From positions 1 through 47,380 of the forward strand of contig DATCMU010000045.1 of assembly GCA_036563245.1 (NCBI GenBank): a stretch of 47,380 nt of DNA, written 5' to 3'. Every line of letters begins with the position of its first letter. Position 1 is the first letter of the stretch. The notes under the pieces were generated by a model, which saw only the letters and a list, made by a program, of their open reading frames with translations, ran no database searches and was not told the origin of the DNA. Position numbers and translations under genes: made by a program. Origin of the DNA: DATCMU01 sp036563245 (GTDB lineage Bacteria > Pseudomonadota > Alphaproteobacteria > Rhizobiales > Devosiaceae). Below are positions 1 through 9,209 of this stretch, in pieces.

Positions 1-259
<259 letters not shown>

Positions 260-271
260 TCGAACTGTAGA

Positions 272-312
272 GGGGCGCGGCGCGCCATTCGAGCGCACCG
301 CGGCCCGTTTTT
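272..312 (+). terminator. Terminator or attenuator-like hairpin between tuf and rpsJ
   Basis: GGGGCGCGG (272-280) pairs with CCGCGGCCC (298-306) with one mismatch, and a T-run follows at 308-312. This looks like a partial intrinsic terminator that could lower readthrough from tuf into the S10 operon. The mismatch and short T-run make efficient termination doubtful. Confidence 0.4.
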
Positions 313-325
313 CGGGAAGAATGAA

Positions 326-634
<309 letters not shown>

Positions 635-657
635 AGCCAGAAAGAAGGTTTGAACCG

Positions 658-1368
658 ATGCGTTCTGGAGTGATCGCACAGAAGCTGGGGATGACCCGTA
701 TCTTCACCGAGGACGGCACGCACGTGCCGGTCACGGTGCTCGGGTTGCAGAACTGCCAGGTGGTGGGCCAGCGCACGCTTGATAGAGACGGCTATGTCGC
801 CGTGCAGATGGGCGCGGGTGCCGCCAAGGCCAAGAATACGCCCAAGGCGCAGCGCGGCCAGTTCGCGGTTGCGCGGGTCGAGCCCAAGCGGCATGTGGCG
901 GAGTTCCGTGTTGATGCCGACAACCTCATCGAGGTCGGTGCCACAATGCGGGCAGACCACTTCGCCGAAGGCCAGCTGGTGGACGTCACCGGCACCTCGA
1001 TCGGCAAGGGCTTTGCCGGTGGCATGAAGCGCCACAATTTCGGCGGCCTTCGCGCCTCGCACGGTGTCTCGGTCTCGCACCGCTCGCTGGGTGGTACTGG
1101 CGGACGCCAGGATCCGGGCAAGGTGTTCAAGGGCAAGAAGATGCCAGGGCACCTTGGCGCCGAGCGCGTGACCACGCAGAACGTGAAGGTCGTGCGCACG
1201 GATGTCGAGCGCGGTCTGATCATGGTTGAAGGTTCTGTTCCCGGCGCCAAGGGCGGCTGGATCATGATCCGGGACGCCGTGAAGAAGGGCCCGCAGAAGG
1301 ATTTGCCGATGCCCGGTTCGTTTGAAGCGGCGCCTGCCGCGGCTGCGGCCCAGGGGGAGAGTGAATAA
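658..1368 (+). CDS. rplC: 50S ribosomal protein L3
   Basis: 236 residues; starts MRSGVIAQKLGMTRIF. L3 is an early assembly protein near the peptidyl transferase centre. The long loop GGTGGRQDPGKVFKGKKMPG is present, and Q151 is at the position corresponding to the glutamine methylated by PrmB in E. coli (family knowledge; modification here is inferred). The C-terminus carries an Ala-rich extension common in alphaproteobacteria. An AAGAAGG Shine-Dalgarno precedes the ATG. The stop overlaps the rplD start by one base (TAATG). Confidence 0.98.
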   Translation: MRSGVIAQKLGMTRIFTEDGTHVPVTVLGLQNCQVVGQRTLDRDGYVAVQMGAGAAKAKNTPKAQRGQFAVARVEPKRHVAEFRVDADNLIEVGATMRADHFAEGQLVDVTGTSIGKGFAGGMKRHNFGGLRASHGVSVSHRSLGGTGGRQDPGKVFKGKKMPGHLGAERVTTQNVKVVRTDVERGLIMVEGSVPGAKGGWIMIRDAVKKGPQKDLPMPGSFEAAPAAAAAQGESE

Positions 1369-1988
1369 TGGATATCCAGGTCACAACCCTTGATGGCAAG
1401 TCGGCCGGCAAGGTCAGCCTCAACGAGGCAGTGTTCGGTCTTGAGCCGCGCACCGACATCTTGCAGCGCATGGTGCGTTACCAGTTGCTGAAGCGTCAGG
1501 CGGGCACGCATGCCGTGCAGAACCGTTCCGACGTGACCGCAACCCGCAAGAAGTCGATCAAGCAGAAGGGTTCCGGCGGCGCCCGTCATGGCAGCCGTAC
1601 GGTATCGCAGTTCCGCGGCGGCGGCCGGGCTTTTGGCCCCGTGGTCCGCAGCCATGCGATCGACTTGCCCAAGAAGGTGCGGGCATTGGCACTCAGGCAC
1701 GCGCTCAGCGCCAAGGCGAAAGCCGGCGAGATCGTGGTTCTGGACAAGGCCGTGGCCGACGAGGCCAAGACGGCGGCGCTCAGGACAGCCTTCGGCAAGA
1801 TCGGACTTGGCAATGCGCTGATCATCGATGGACCGGAACTGGACAGCAACTTCGCGCTTGCTGCCCGCAACATCCCGGAAATCGACGTGCTGCCGGCCCA
1901 GGGCATCAATGTGTACGACATCCTGCGGCGCAAGCAACTGGTCCTGACCAAGGCTGCGCTCGAGGCTCTGGAGGTTCGCTTCTCATGA
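1368..1988 (+). CDS. rplD: 50S ribosomal protein L4
   Basis: 206 residues. The internal extended loop is seen in KQKGSGGARHGSRTVSQFRGGG, which lines the nascent peptide tunnel. In E. coli L4 also represses the S10 operon; I saw no obvious leader for that here. The ATG is formed inside the rplC stop and the gene overlaps rplW by four bases (ATGA), so the three are translationally coupled. Confidence 0.98.
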   Translation: MDIQVTTLDGKSAGKVSLNEAVFGLEPRTDILQRMVRYQLLKRQAGTHAVQNRSDVTATRKKSIKQKGSGGARHGSRTVSQFRGGGRAFGPVVRSHAIDLPKKVRALALRHALSAKAKAGEIVVLDKAVADEAKTAALRTAFGKIGLGNALIIDGPELDSNFALAARNIPEIDVLPAQGINVYDILRRKQLVLTKAALEALEVRFS

Positions 1989-2278
1989 CTTCGCTCAGGC
2001 ATTACGACATCATCCGCAACCCGGTGGTGACCGAAAAGTCGACCATTGCGTCGGAAGCGAACCAGGTCGTGTTCGATGTGGCGATCGACGCCAGCAAGCC
2101 GGAGATCAAGGCAGCGGTCGAAGCGCTGTTCTCGGTCAAGGTCAAGGCGGTGAACACCTTGGTGCGCAAGGGCAAGGTGAAGCGTTTCCGCGGCATGAGC
2201 GGCCGGCGCAACGACGTCAAGAAGGCAGTGGTTACTCTTGCCGAAGGCCAGGCGATCGATATCGCCACGGGCCTTTAA
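1985..2278 (+). CDS. rplW: 50S ribosomal protein L23
   Basis: 97 residues; begins MTSLRHYDIIRNPVVTEKS and contains the NTLVRKGKVKRFRG segment. L23 borders the tunnel exit and is the docking site for trigger factor and the signal recognition particle. It overlaps the end of rplD by four bases. Confidence 0.98.
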   Translation: MTSLRHYDIIRNPVVTEKSTIASEANQVVFDVAIDASKPEIKAAVEALFSVKVKAVNTLVRKGKVKRFRGMSGRRNDVKKAVVTLAEGQAIDIATGL

Positions 2279-2296
2279 GGCAGAGGAGTTAGAACG

Positions 2297-3136
2297 ATGG
2301 CTTTGAAGCAATATAATCCGACGTCGCCGGGCCGGCGCCAGCTGATCACGGTGGACCGTTCCGAGTTGTGGAACGGGTCGCCGGTGAAGAAGCTCACGGT
2401 TGGCCTGACCAAATCGGGCGGGCGCAACAACAACGGGCGCATCACGGCGTTTCATCGCGGTGGCGGTCACAAGCGCTCGTATCGGATAGTCGATTTCAAG
2501 CGCACGAAGTTCGATGTGGTCGGTACTGTCGAGCGTCTGGAATACGACCCGAACCGGACTGCGTTCATCGCGCTGATCAATTATGAAGATGGCGAGCAGG
2601 CTTATATCCTGGCGCCGCAGCGTCTTGCGGCGGGGGACAAGGTCGTTTCCTCGATGGACGCCGTGGACGTGAAGCCGGGCAATGCCATGCCGCTCGAGCG
2701 CATGCCGGTCGGCACGATCGTGCACAATATCGAGTTGAAGCCGCGCAAGGGCGGTCAGGTGGCCCGTTCCGCCGGCGCCTATGCCCAGTATGTCGGCCGC
2801 GACCAGGGTTGGGCGGTTCTGCGCCTGAACTCGGGCGAGCAGCGCAAGGTGCACGGCACCTGCCTCGCCACGGTCGGCGCGGTGTCCAACCAGGACCACG
2901 CCAACACCTCCATCGGCAAGGCGGGGCGTTCGCGCTGGCTTGGCCGTCGGCCGGTCACGCGCGGCGTTGCGATGAACCCGATCGATCACCCGCATGGTGG
3001 TGGTGAAGGCCGGACCTCGGGCGGGCGTCACCCGGTGACCCCATGGGGCAAGCCGACCAAGGGCAAGCGCACCCGCAGCAACAAGGCGACGGACAAGTTC
3101 ATCGTCCGCTCGCGTCACGTCAAGAAGGGCAGGTAG
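2297..3136 (+). CDS. rplB: 50S ribosomal protein L2
   Basis: 279 residues, close to the usual 275-280. The C-terminal NPIDHPHGGGEGRTSGGRHP motif near the peptidyl transferase centre is intact, including the catalytic-site histidine region. A GGAG ribosome binding site sits just ahead of the ATG. rpsS starts three bases after the stop. Confidence 0.98.
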   Translation: MALKQYNPTSPGRRQLITVDRSELWNGSPVKKLTVGLTKSGGRNNNGRITAFHRGGGHKRSYRIVDFKRTKFDVVGTVERLEYDPNRTAFIALINYEDGEQAYILAPQRLAAGDKVVSSMDAVDVKPGNAMPLERMPVGTIVHNIELKPRKGGQVARSAGAYAQYVGRDQGWAVLRLNSGEQRKVHGTCLATVGAVSNQDHANTSIGKAGRSRWLGRRPVTRGVAMNPIDHPHGGGEGRTSGGRHPVTPWGKPTKGKRTRSNKATDKFIVRSRHVKKGR

Positions 3137-3139
3137 GCC

Positions 3140-3418
3140 ATGACACGTTCAGTCTGGAAGGGGCCGTTTGTAGACGGCTACCTGTTGAAGAAGGCCGACA
3201 AGTCCCGTGAGTCCGGTCGTAATGAAGTGATCAAGATCTGGAGCCGCCGTTCCACGATCCTGCCGCAGTTCGTGGGTCTGACCTTCGGCGTATACAACGG
3301 CAAGAAGCACGTGCCGGTGTCGGTGTCCGAGGAAATGATCGGCCACAAGTTCGGCGAGTTTTCGCCGAGCCGGACCTATTACGGGCACGCGGCCGACAAG
3401 AAGGCCAAGAGGAAGTAA
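3140..3418 (+). CDS. rpsS: 30S ribosomal protein S19
   Basis: 92 residues; MTRSVWKGPFVDGYLLKKAD at the start, with the RRSTILPQFVGLTFGVYNG core. S19 forms a complex with S13 in the head of the small subunit and contacts tRNA. It lies between rplB and rplV with gaps of only a few bases. Confidence 0.98.
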   Translation: MTRSVWKGPFVDGYLLKKADKSRESGRNEVIKIWSRRSTILPQFVGLTFGVYNGKKHVPVSVSEEMIGHKFGEFSPSRTYYGHAADKKAKRK

Positions 3419-3420
3419 CG

Positions 3421-3801
3421 ATGGGCAAGCAGAAGGCAGAGCGACAGCTCAAGGACAACGAGGCGCGCGCCGTATTGCGCATGCTTCGCACCAGCCCTCA
3501 GAAACTCAACCTCGTCGCCGCGACCATTCGTGGCAAGAAGGTCGACAAGGCTCTTGCGGAGCTGCAGTTCTCCCACAAGCGTATCGCGGGTCCCGTCAAG
3601 AAGACGCTTGAGAGCGCGATCGCCAACGCCGAGAACAACCACGGGCTCGACACTGATTCCCTGGTGGTCGCCGAGGCATTCGTGGGCAATGCGCTGGTGA
3701 TGAAGCGGGTGCATGCACGCGGTCGTGGACGTTCGGCGCGGGTGATGAAGCCGTTCTCGCATCTGACCATCGTCGTCCGCGAAGTTGAGGAGGCCGTGTA
3801 A
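3421..3801 (+). CDS. rplV: 50S ribosomal protein L22
   Basis: 126 residues with the conserved LRTSPQKLNLVAATIRGKKV start and the beta-hairpin GRGRSARVMKPFSHLTIVV that reaches into the exit tunnel, a site of macrolide resistance changes in other bacteria. The stop overlaps the rpsC start by one base (TAATG). Confidence 0.98.
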   Translation: MGKQKAERQLKDNEARAVLRMLRTSPQKLNLVAATIRGKKVDKALAELQFSHKRIAGPVKKTLESAIANAENNHGLDTDSLVVAEAFVGNALVMKRVHARGRGRSARVMKPFSHLTIVVREVEEAV

Positions 3802-4505
3802 TGGGCCAGAAGATCAATCCGGTCGGGCTTCGTCTCGGCATCAATCGCACCTGGGATTCAAGGTGGTTTGCCGGCAAGGGCGAGTATGGTTCGCTGCTGC
3901 AGGAAGACCTCAAGATCCGTCGCATGCTGGAGCAGGATCTCAAGCAGGCGGCGGTCTCCAAGATCGTCATCGAGCGCCCGCACCGCAAGTGCCGCGTGTC
4001 GATCCACACGGCCCGTCCGGGCATCGTGATCGGCAAGAAGGGCGCCGATATCGAGAAGATCCGCGCCAAGGTCAAGAAGCTGACCGACAGCGAGGTGCAC
4101 ATCAATATCGTCGAGGTGCGCAAGCCCGAGACGGATGCGAACCTGGTCGCGCAGGGCATTGCCCAGCAGCTCGAGCGCCGCGTGGCGTTCCGCCGTGCCA
4201 TGAAGCGTGCGGTGCAGACCGCGATGCGCATGGGTGCCGGCGGCATCCGGGTGAATGTTGCGGGCCGTCTCGGCGGTGCCGATATCGCCCGGACCGAATG
4301 GTACCGCGAGGGTCGCGTTCCGCTGCATACGCTGCGCGCCGACATCGACTACGGTTTTGCCGAGGCGGCGACGACATATGGCGTGATCGGCGTGAAGGTC
4401 TGGATCTTCAAGGGCGAAGTGCTCGAGCACGATCCCGGCGCACATGAGCGTCGTGCCACCGAGGGTGGCGAGGGCGGCCAGCGCCGCCAGCAGGCAGCCA
4501 GCTAA
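3801..4505 (+). CDS. rpsC: 30S ribosomal protein S3
   Basis: 234 residues; MGQKINPVGLRLGINRTWDS start. A KH domain is visible around RPGIVIGKKGADIEKIR, and the C-terminal domain contains REGRVPLHTLRADIDYG. S3 lines the mRNA entry channel and takes part in helicase activity. The tail is Gly/Gln/Arg-rich and probably disordered. It is coupled to rplV by a one-base overlap. Confidence 0.98.
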   Translation: MGQKINPVGLRLGINRTWDSRWFAGKGEYGSLLQEDLKIRRMLEQDLKQAAVSKIVIERPHRKCRVSIHTARPGIVIGKKGADIEKIRAKVKKLTDSEVHINIVEVRKPETDANLVAQGIAQQLERRVAFRRAMKRAVQTAMRMGAGGIRVNVAGRLGGADIARTEWYREGRVPLHTLRADIDYGFAEAATTYGVIGVKVWIFKGEVLEHDPGAHERRATEGGEGGQRRQQAAS

Positions 4506-4521
4506 GAAGGTAGATTGAGCG

Positions 4522-4935
4522 ATGCTGCAACCGAAGCGTACGAAATTCCGAAAGGCCCACAAGGGCCGCATTCACGGGGCCGCCAAGGGCGGTTTCGAAC
4601 TGAACTTCGGCCAGTATGGGCTGAAGGCGCAGGAGCCTGAGCGGGTTACGGCCCGGCAGATCGAGGCGGCTCGCCGTGCCATGACGCGCTTCATGAAGCG
4701 TGCCGGGCGTGTGTGGATCCGGGTATTCCCGGATGTGCCGGTCTCCAAGAAGCCGACTGAAGTCCGCATGGGTAAGGGCAAGGGCTCGCCCGAATACTGG
4801 GCGGCCCGGGTTCATCCTGGCCGGATCATGTTCGAGATCGACGGTGTGCCGGAGGATGTTGCGCGGGAAGCGCTGCGTCTGGGTGCGCAGAAGCTGCCGA
4901 TCAAGACGCGGGTCGTTACCCGCATCGCCGACTAA
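4522..4935 (+). CDS. rplP: 50S ribosomal protein L16
   Basis: 137 residues; MLQPKRTKFRKAHKGRIHG start. The conserved RVWIRVFPDVPVSKKPTEVR and MGKGKGSPEYW segments are present. L16 is needed for A-site tRNA positioning and late large-subunit assembly. It follows rpsC by 16 bases and precedes rpmC by 12. Confidence 0.98.
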   Translation: MLQPKRTKFRKAHKGRIHGAAKGGFELNFGQYGLKAQEPERVTARQIEAARRAMTRFMKRAGRVWIRVFPDVPVSKKPTEVRMGKGKGSPEYWAARVHPGRIMFEIDGVPEDVAREALRLGAQKLPIKTRVVTRIAD

Positions 4936-4947
4936 GGGGCGTGGACA

Positions 4948-5145
4948 ATGGACGCGACTGACATCAGGACCAAGACGGTCGACGAGCTGCGTGACGTGCT
5001 CGTCGGTCTGAAGAAAGAACAGTTCAACCTCAGGTTCCAGCGCGCCACGCAGCAGCTGGACAATACGGCGCGGGTTCGCGAGGTCCGCCGCGATATCGCG
5101 CGGGTCCAGACCATCCTGCGTGAGAAGAGCGCCGGGGCGCGGTAA
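4948..5145 (+). CDS. rpmC: 50S ribosomal protein L29
   Basis: 65 residues, a typical small L29 with the helical hairpin ending VREVRRDIARVQTILRE. It neighbours L23 at the tunnel exit. The start ATG at 4948 follows a GGGGCGTGGACA sequence, a weak ribosome binding site. Confidence 0.97.
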   Translation: MDATDIRTKTVDELRDVLVGLKKEQFNLRFQRATQQLDNTARVREVRRDIARVQTILREKSAGAR

Positions 5146-5157
5146 GGAGCACCAACG

Positions 5158-5391
5158 ATGCCGAAGCGGGTTTTGCAGGGGACGGTGGTCTCCGATGCGA
5201 ATGAGAAGACGGTCGTGGTGCGCGTCGAGCGGCGCTTTACCCACCCCGTGATGAAGAAGACTGTGCGCCGGTCCAAGAAGTACCATGCGCATGACGAGGC
5301 GAATGCAGCCAAGGTCGGCGATATCGTGCAGATCGAGGAATGCGCGCCCATTTCGAAGAACAAGCGCTGGACGGTCGTTCCGTCTGCGTGA
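5158..5391 (+). CDS. rpsQ: 30S ribosomal protein S17
   Basis: 77 residues; MPKRVLQGTVVSDANEKTVV followed by VERRFTHPVMKKTVRRSKKY, the OB-fold core of S17. It binds the 5' domain of 16S rRNA early in assembly. An AAGGAG ribosome binding site precedes the ATG. A 73-base gap follows before rplN. Confidence 0.98.
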   Translation: MPKRVLQGTVVSDANEKTVVVRVERRFTHPVMKKTVRRSKKYHAHDEANAAKVGDIVQIEECAPISKNKRWTVVPSA

Positions 5392-5464
5392 GGCAGGTTG
5401 AAGAGAGAATACTCGGGTCGCGCGGCAACCGCAGCGAGCCGGTCAAGGAAGAAGGCATCCAGTC

Positions 5465-5833
5465 ATGATTCAGATGCAGTCAAATCTCGACGTCGCCGAC
5501 AATTCCGGCGCCCGTCGTGTCATGTGCATCAAGGTGCTGGGCGGCTCGCACCGGAAATATGCGTCTGTCGGCGACATCATCGTGGTGTCGGTCAAGGATG
5601 CCATTCCGCGTGGCCGCGTCAAGAAGGGCCAGGTGATGAAGGCGGTCGTGGTTCGCACGGCCAAGGACATCCGTCGCCCCGATGGCACCGTTATCCGTTT
5701 CGACCGCAATGCGGCGGTTCTGATCAACAACAACAAGGAGCCGATCGGCACCCGTATCTTCGGGCCGGTTCCGCGTGAGTTGCGTGCGAAGAACCACATG
5801 AAGATCATTTCGCTGGCTCCGGAGGTGCTCTGA
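5465..5833 (+). CDS. rplN: 50S ribosomal protein L14
   Basis: 122 residues, the invariant L14 length; MIQMQSNLDVADNSGARRVM start and EPIGTRIFGPVPRELR near the end. L14 lies at the subunit interface and is the usual target of the silencing factor RsfS. In E. coli it opens the spc operon; here it continues directly from the S10 genes. Its stop overlaps the rplX start by one base (TGATG). Confidence 0.98.
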   Translation: MIQMQSNLDVADNSGARRVMCIKVLGGSHRKYASVGDIIVVSVKDAIPRGRVKKGQVMKAVVVRTAKDIRRPDGTVIRFDRNAAVLINNNKEPIGTRIFGPVPRELRAKNHMKIISLAPEVL

Positions 5834-6147
5834 TGGCCGCCAAAATCAAAAAGGGCGATCGCGTCGTCGTTCTGACCGGCAAGGACAAGGGCAAGACCGG
5901 TGAGGTTCTGCAGGTCCTGCCCACTGAAGGACGCGCCCTCGTGCAGGGGATCAACCTGGTACGTCGGCATACGCGGGCGACCGCCGAGCGTGAGGCTGGG
6001 ATCTACTCCAAGGAGGCGTCGATCCACCTGTCCAATATCGCGTTGGCGGATCCCAAGGACGGCAAGCCGACCCGCGTCGGCTTCATAATCAAGGACGGCG
6101 CCAAGCAGCGCGTCGCCAAGCGTAGCGGAGATGTGATCGATGGCTGA
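5833..6147 (+). CDS. rplX: 50S ribosomal protein L24
   Basis: 104 residues with the KOW motif KKGDRVVVLTGKDKGKTGEV at the N-terminus. L24 is one of the two assembly initiator proteins of the large subunit. It overlaps rplE by eight bases. Confidence 0.98.
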   Translation: MAAKIKKGDRVVVLTGKDKGKTGEVLQVLPTEGRALVQGINLVRRHTRATAEREAGIYSKEASIHLSNIALADPKDGKPTRVGFIIKDGAKQRVAKRSGDVIDG

Positions 6148-6694
6148 GACCTACGTTCCGCGCCTGCGCACTCATTATGATGATGTGGTGCGCGCCGGGC
6201 TGATCAGCTCATTCGGGTACAAGAACCCGATGGAAGTGCCCAAGCTCGAGAAGGTCGTGATCAACATTGGCGTCGGCGAAGCAGTCGGCGACAGCAAGAA
6301 GGTGAAGACCGCGCTCGAGGATCTGGAGAAGATCGCGGGCCAGAAGCCGGTCGTGACCTATGCGCGCAAGTCGATTGCGGGCTTCAAGGTCCGCGAGGGC
6401 ATGGCGATCGGGTGCAAGGTGACCTTGCGCAAGGCGCGCATGTACGAATTCGTGGACCGGCTGGTGAATATCGCCCTGCCGCGTGTCCGCGACTTCCGCG
6501 GGTTGAACCCGAAGAGCTTCGATGGACGCGGCAACTTCGCCATGGGCATCAAGGAGCACATCGTGTTCCCGGAAATCAATTACGACCAGGTCGACCAGAT
6601 CTGGGGTATGGACATCATCGTCACCACGACGGCGAACACGGACGACGAAGCGCGGGCGCTTCTCAAGGCTTTCAACTTCCCGTTCCGGCAGTAG
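6140..6694 (+). CDS. rplE: 50S ribosomal protein L5
   Basis: 184 residues; contains VINIGVGEAVGDSKK and the RDFRGLNPKSFDGRGNF block. L5 binds 5S rRNA and bridges to S13 across the subunit interface. Start ATG at 6140 lies inside the end of rplX, consistent with coupled translation. Confidence 0.98.
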   Translation: MAETYVPRLRTHYDDVVRAGLISSFGYKNPMEVPKLEKVVINIGVGEAVGDSKKVKTALEDLEKIAGQKPVVTYARKSIAGFKVREGMAIGCKVTLRKARMYEFVDRLVNIALPRVRDFRGLNPKSFDGRGNFAMGIKEHIVFPEINYDQVDQIWGMDIIVTTTANTDDEARALLKAFNFPFRQ

Positions 6695-6723
6695 TCGGCG
6701 GCGAAGAGAACAAGGATCGATAG

Positions 6724-7029
6724 ATGGCTAAGACAAGCTCTATTGAGAAGAACAAGCAGCGGGCCAACCTGACCAGGCGCTATGCTGCGAAGCGTGCCGC
6801 GCTGAAGGCGATCGTCAAGAACCAGGACCTGCCGCTGGAAGACCGGTTTGCAGCGACCCTGAAGCTGGCGGAACTGCCGCGCAATGCATCGAAGGTGCGC
6901 ATTCGCAATCGGTGCGAGGTCAGCGGTCGGCCGCGCGGCTACTACCGCAAGCTCAAGCTGAGCCGTATCGCCCTGCGTGAACTGGGCAATCTGGGAGAGA
7001 TCCCGGGCCTTGTGAAGTCGAGCTGGTAA
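6724..7029 (+). CDS. rpsN: 30S ribosomal protein S14 (zinc-free long form)
   Basis: 101 residues, the long S14 type. The CxxC...CxxC zinc site of the short form is missing; only one cysteine is seen, in RNRCEVSGRPRGYYRK. It is a head protein of the small subunit. It follows rplE by 29 bases. Confidence 0.98.
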   Translation: MAKTSSIEKNKQRANLTRRYAAKRAALKAIVKNQDLPLEDRFAATLKLAELPRNASKVRIRNRCEVSGRPRGYYRKLKLSRIALRELGNLGEIPGLVKSSW

Positions 7030-7042
7030 GGGGAGCGTTGCG

Positions 7043-7441
7043 ATGAGTGTGAACGATCCGATCGGCGATATGCTGACCCGCATTCGCAATGCGCAGATGC
7101 GCCGCAAGACCAGCGTGAAGACGCCTGCGTCCAAGTTGCGGGGGCATGTGCTCGACGTTCTGAAGTCGGAAGGCTTCATTCGCGGGTATTCGGAGGCCTC
7201 GTTGGATAACGGCGCTGCCGAGTATGATATCGAATTGAAGTATTCGGACAATGAGCCGGTGATCCGCGAGATCGAGCGCGTTTCGCGCCCGGGTCGCCGT
7301 GTCTATGCGTCCGTGAAGAACATCCCGTCCGTGGCAAACGGTCTCGGCGTGTCGATCCTGTCTACGCCCAAGGGCGTGATGGCCGACCACGAGGCGCGTG
7401 CGCAGAACGTGGGCGGGGAGGTGCTGTGCCGCGTCTTCTAG
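7043..7441 (+). CDS. rpsH: 30S ribosomal protein S8
   Basis: 132 residues; MSVNDPIGDMLTRIRNAQ start and GLGVSILSTPKGVMADHEA near the C-terminus. S8 binds helix 21 of 16S rRNA. In E. coli it is the translational repressor of the spc operon through a site near rplE; I did not identify an equivalent site here. Confidence 0.98.
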   Translation: MSVNDPIGDMLTRIRNAQMRRKTSVKTPASKLRGHVLDVLKSEGFIRGYSEASLDNGAAEYDIELKYSDNEPVIREIERVSRPGRRVYASVKNIPSVANGLGVSILSTPKGVMADHEARAQNVGGEVLCRVF

Positions 7442-7492
7442 GGCGCGCTGCACAGGCCAGTTGAGAGACGAGAAGTCGGGAAGGTTAGAAAA

Positions 7493-8026
7493 ATGTCGCG
7501 TACGGGCAAAAAGCCGGTCGCTCCGGTCAGCGGCGTGACGGTCACCATCGACGGGAAGACGGTCAAGGCCAGGGGGCCGAAGGGCGAGCTGAGCGTTGTG
7601 CTGACCGATCTGGTGACTGTCAGCCAGACGGATGAGGGCATCGTCGTTGCGCCGATCGATGAGTCGCGTGAGGCTCGGGCGCAGTGGGGTACCTCGCGTG
7701 CGCTGATACAGAATATCGTGACGGGTGTTTCCACCGGTTTCGAGAAGAAGCTCGCCATCCAGGGCGTTGGCTACCGTGCCGCTGCCCAGGGGCGCGATCT
7801 CAAGCTGTCGCTCGGATTCAGCCACGAAGTCATCTTCTCGCCGCCCGAAGGTGTGACGGTTGCGGCTCCCCAGCCAACCGAGATCGTCGTTTCCGGCATA
7901 GACAAGCAGAAGGTCGGCCAGGTAGCGGCGAACATCCGCGAATTCCGGCCGCCGGAGCCCTACAAGGGCAAGGGCGTGCGCTATGCCGACGAATACATCT
8001 TCCGCAAGGAAGGCAAGAAGAAGTAA
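7493..8026 (+). CDS. rplF: 50S ribosomal protein L6
   Basis: 177 residues with two L6 repeats; MSRTGKKPVAPVSGVTV start and the conserved C-terminal EPYKGKGVRYADEYIFRKEGKKK. L6 lies near the sarcin-ricin loop and factor-binding site. A 51-base gap separates it from rpsH. Confidence 0.98.
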   Translation: MSRTGKKPVAPVSGVTVTIDGKTVKARGPKGELSVVLTDLVTVSQTDEGIVVAPIDESREARAQWGTSRALIQNIVTGVSTGFEKKLAIQGVGYRAAAQGRDLKLSLGFSHEVIFSPPEGVTVAAPQPTEIVVSGIDKQKVGQVAANIREFRPPEPYKGKGVRYADEYIFRKEGKKK

Positions 8027-8038
8027 GGAGCGCCCGAG

Positions 8039-8401
8039 ATGGCAAATCGCAGTGATGGCGCGCAGCGCCGGCTCAACCGAATTCGCCGCGCGATCAAGTC
8101 GCGGGCCAACGGTCGCCCCCGTCTGTCCGTGTTCCGGTCGGACAAGAACATTTATGCCCAGGTGATCGACGATGCGAGCGGGCGTACGCTGGCCGCGGCT
8201 TCGACCATCGAGAAGGATGTTCAGGGCAAGATCAAGAGTGGCAGCACGCAGGCCGCTGCCGCCGAGATCGGCAAGCTGATCGCCGAGAGGGCGACCAAGG
8301 CTGGCGTCGGCGAAGTGGTCTTCGATCGCGGCGCCTATCTGTATCACGGGCGTGTCAAGGCTTTGGCCGAGGCGGCGCGCGAAGGCGGACTGCGCTTCTA
8401 G
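8039..8401 (+). CDS. rplR: 50S ribosomal protein L18
   Basis: 120 residues; basic N-terminal RRLNRIRRAIKSRANGRPRL then LSVFRSDKNIYAQVIDD and the end FDRGAYLYHGRVKALAEAAR. L18 binds 5S rRNA. It follows rplF by 12 bases with a GGAG ribosome binding site. Confidence 0.98.
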   Translation: MANRSDGAQRRLNRIRRAIKSRANGRPRLSVFRSDKNIYAQVIDDASGRTLAAASTIEKDVQGKIKSGSTQAAAAEIGKLIAERATKAGVGEVVFDRGAYLYHGRVKALAEAAREGGLRF

Positions 8402-8438
8402 CGCGACGGACAAGAACGTTTAGGAACTGGTTGAAGCG

Positions 8439-8969
8439 ATGAGAGAAGTTCAAGAGCGCGAAAGCGAATTCGTAGATCGCCTGGTGCACATCAACCGCGT
8501 CGCCAAGGTGGTGAAGGGCGGGCGCCGGTTCGGCTTTGCCGCTCTGGTCGTGGTTGGCGATCAGAAGGGGCGCGTCGGCTTCGGCCATGGCAAGGCGCGT
8601 GAAGTCCCCGAGGCGATCCGCAAGGCGACCGAGCAGGCCAAGCGCCAGATGATCCGGGTGCCGCTTCGCGAAGCGCGCACGCTGCATCACGACGTGGCCG
8701 GCCGCCATGGCGCGGGGCGCGTGTATCTTCGTTCGGCGCCTGCCGGTACTGGCATCATTGCCGGCGGTCCGATGCGCGCGGTGTTCGAGTCCCTTGGGAT
8801 CAACGACATCGTGGCCAAGTCGCAGGGCACGTCGAATCCGTACAACATGGTGCGGGCGACTTTCGATGCCCTCAAGCAGGTCGATAGCCCGCGCTCCGTG
8901 GCGGCGCGGCGCGGCCTTAAGGTTTCCGAGCTGCAGGCGCGGCGCGGTGAGGCAGCGGCCGACGCCTGA
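8439..8969 (+). CDS. rpsE: 30S ribosomal protein S5
   Basis: 176 residues. The double-stranded RNA-binding S5 domain starts at FVDRLVHINRVAKVVKGGRR and the second domain includes APAGTGIIAGGPMRAVFES. S5 affects decoding fidelity and the mRNA entry helicase. Start ATG is at 8439, 37 bases after rplR. Confidence 0.98.
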   Translation: MREVQERESEFVDRLVHINRVAKVVKGGRRFGFAALVVVGDQKGRVGFGHGKAREVPEAIRKATEQAKRQMIRVPLREARTLHHDVAGRHGAGRVYLRSAPAGTGIIAGGPMRAVFESLGINDIVAKSQGTSNPYNMVRATFDALKQVDSPRSVAARRGLKVSELQARRGEAAADA

Positions 8970-9001
8970 TCGGCGGAACGGCCCAGCTGACGGAGTGAAC
9001 A

Positions 9002-9190
9002 ATGGCTGAGAAGACAATTACCGTAGAGCAGATCGGCAGCCCGATCCGCCGCGACAAGGTTCAGCGCGCGACCCTGATCGGGCTGGGCCTGAACAAGATG
9101 CACCGGCAGCGTGTGCTCAAGGACACTCCCGAAGTTCGCGGGATGGTCAGAAAAATTTCGCATCTCGTGCGTGTAGTCGACGAGAAGTAG
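9002..9190 (+). CDS. rpmD: 50S ribosomal protein L30
   Basis: 62 residues; ITVEQIGSPIRRDKVQRATL and HRQRVLKDTPEVRGMVRKI are the L30 signature. It is a small peripheral protein of the large subunit, absent from some bacterial phyla but standard here between rpsE and rplO. Confidence 0.97.
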   Translation: MAEKTITVEQIGSPIRRDKVQRATLIGLGLNKMHRQRVLKDTPEVRGMVRKISHLVRVVDEK

Positions 9191-9209
9191 AGCGAGAAGG
9201 ACAGTCCAG

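Noticed and set aside
1586..3118. 510-codon open frame on the - strand across rplD-rpsS
   Set aside because: Antisense shadow of well-conserved ribosomal genes in high-G+C DNA; no homology features.
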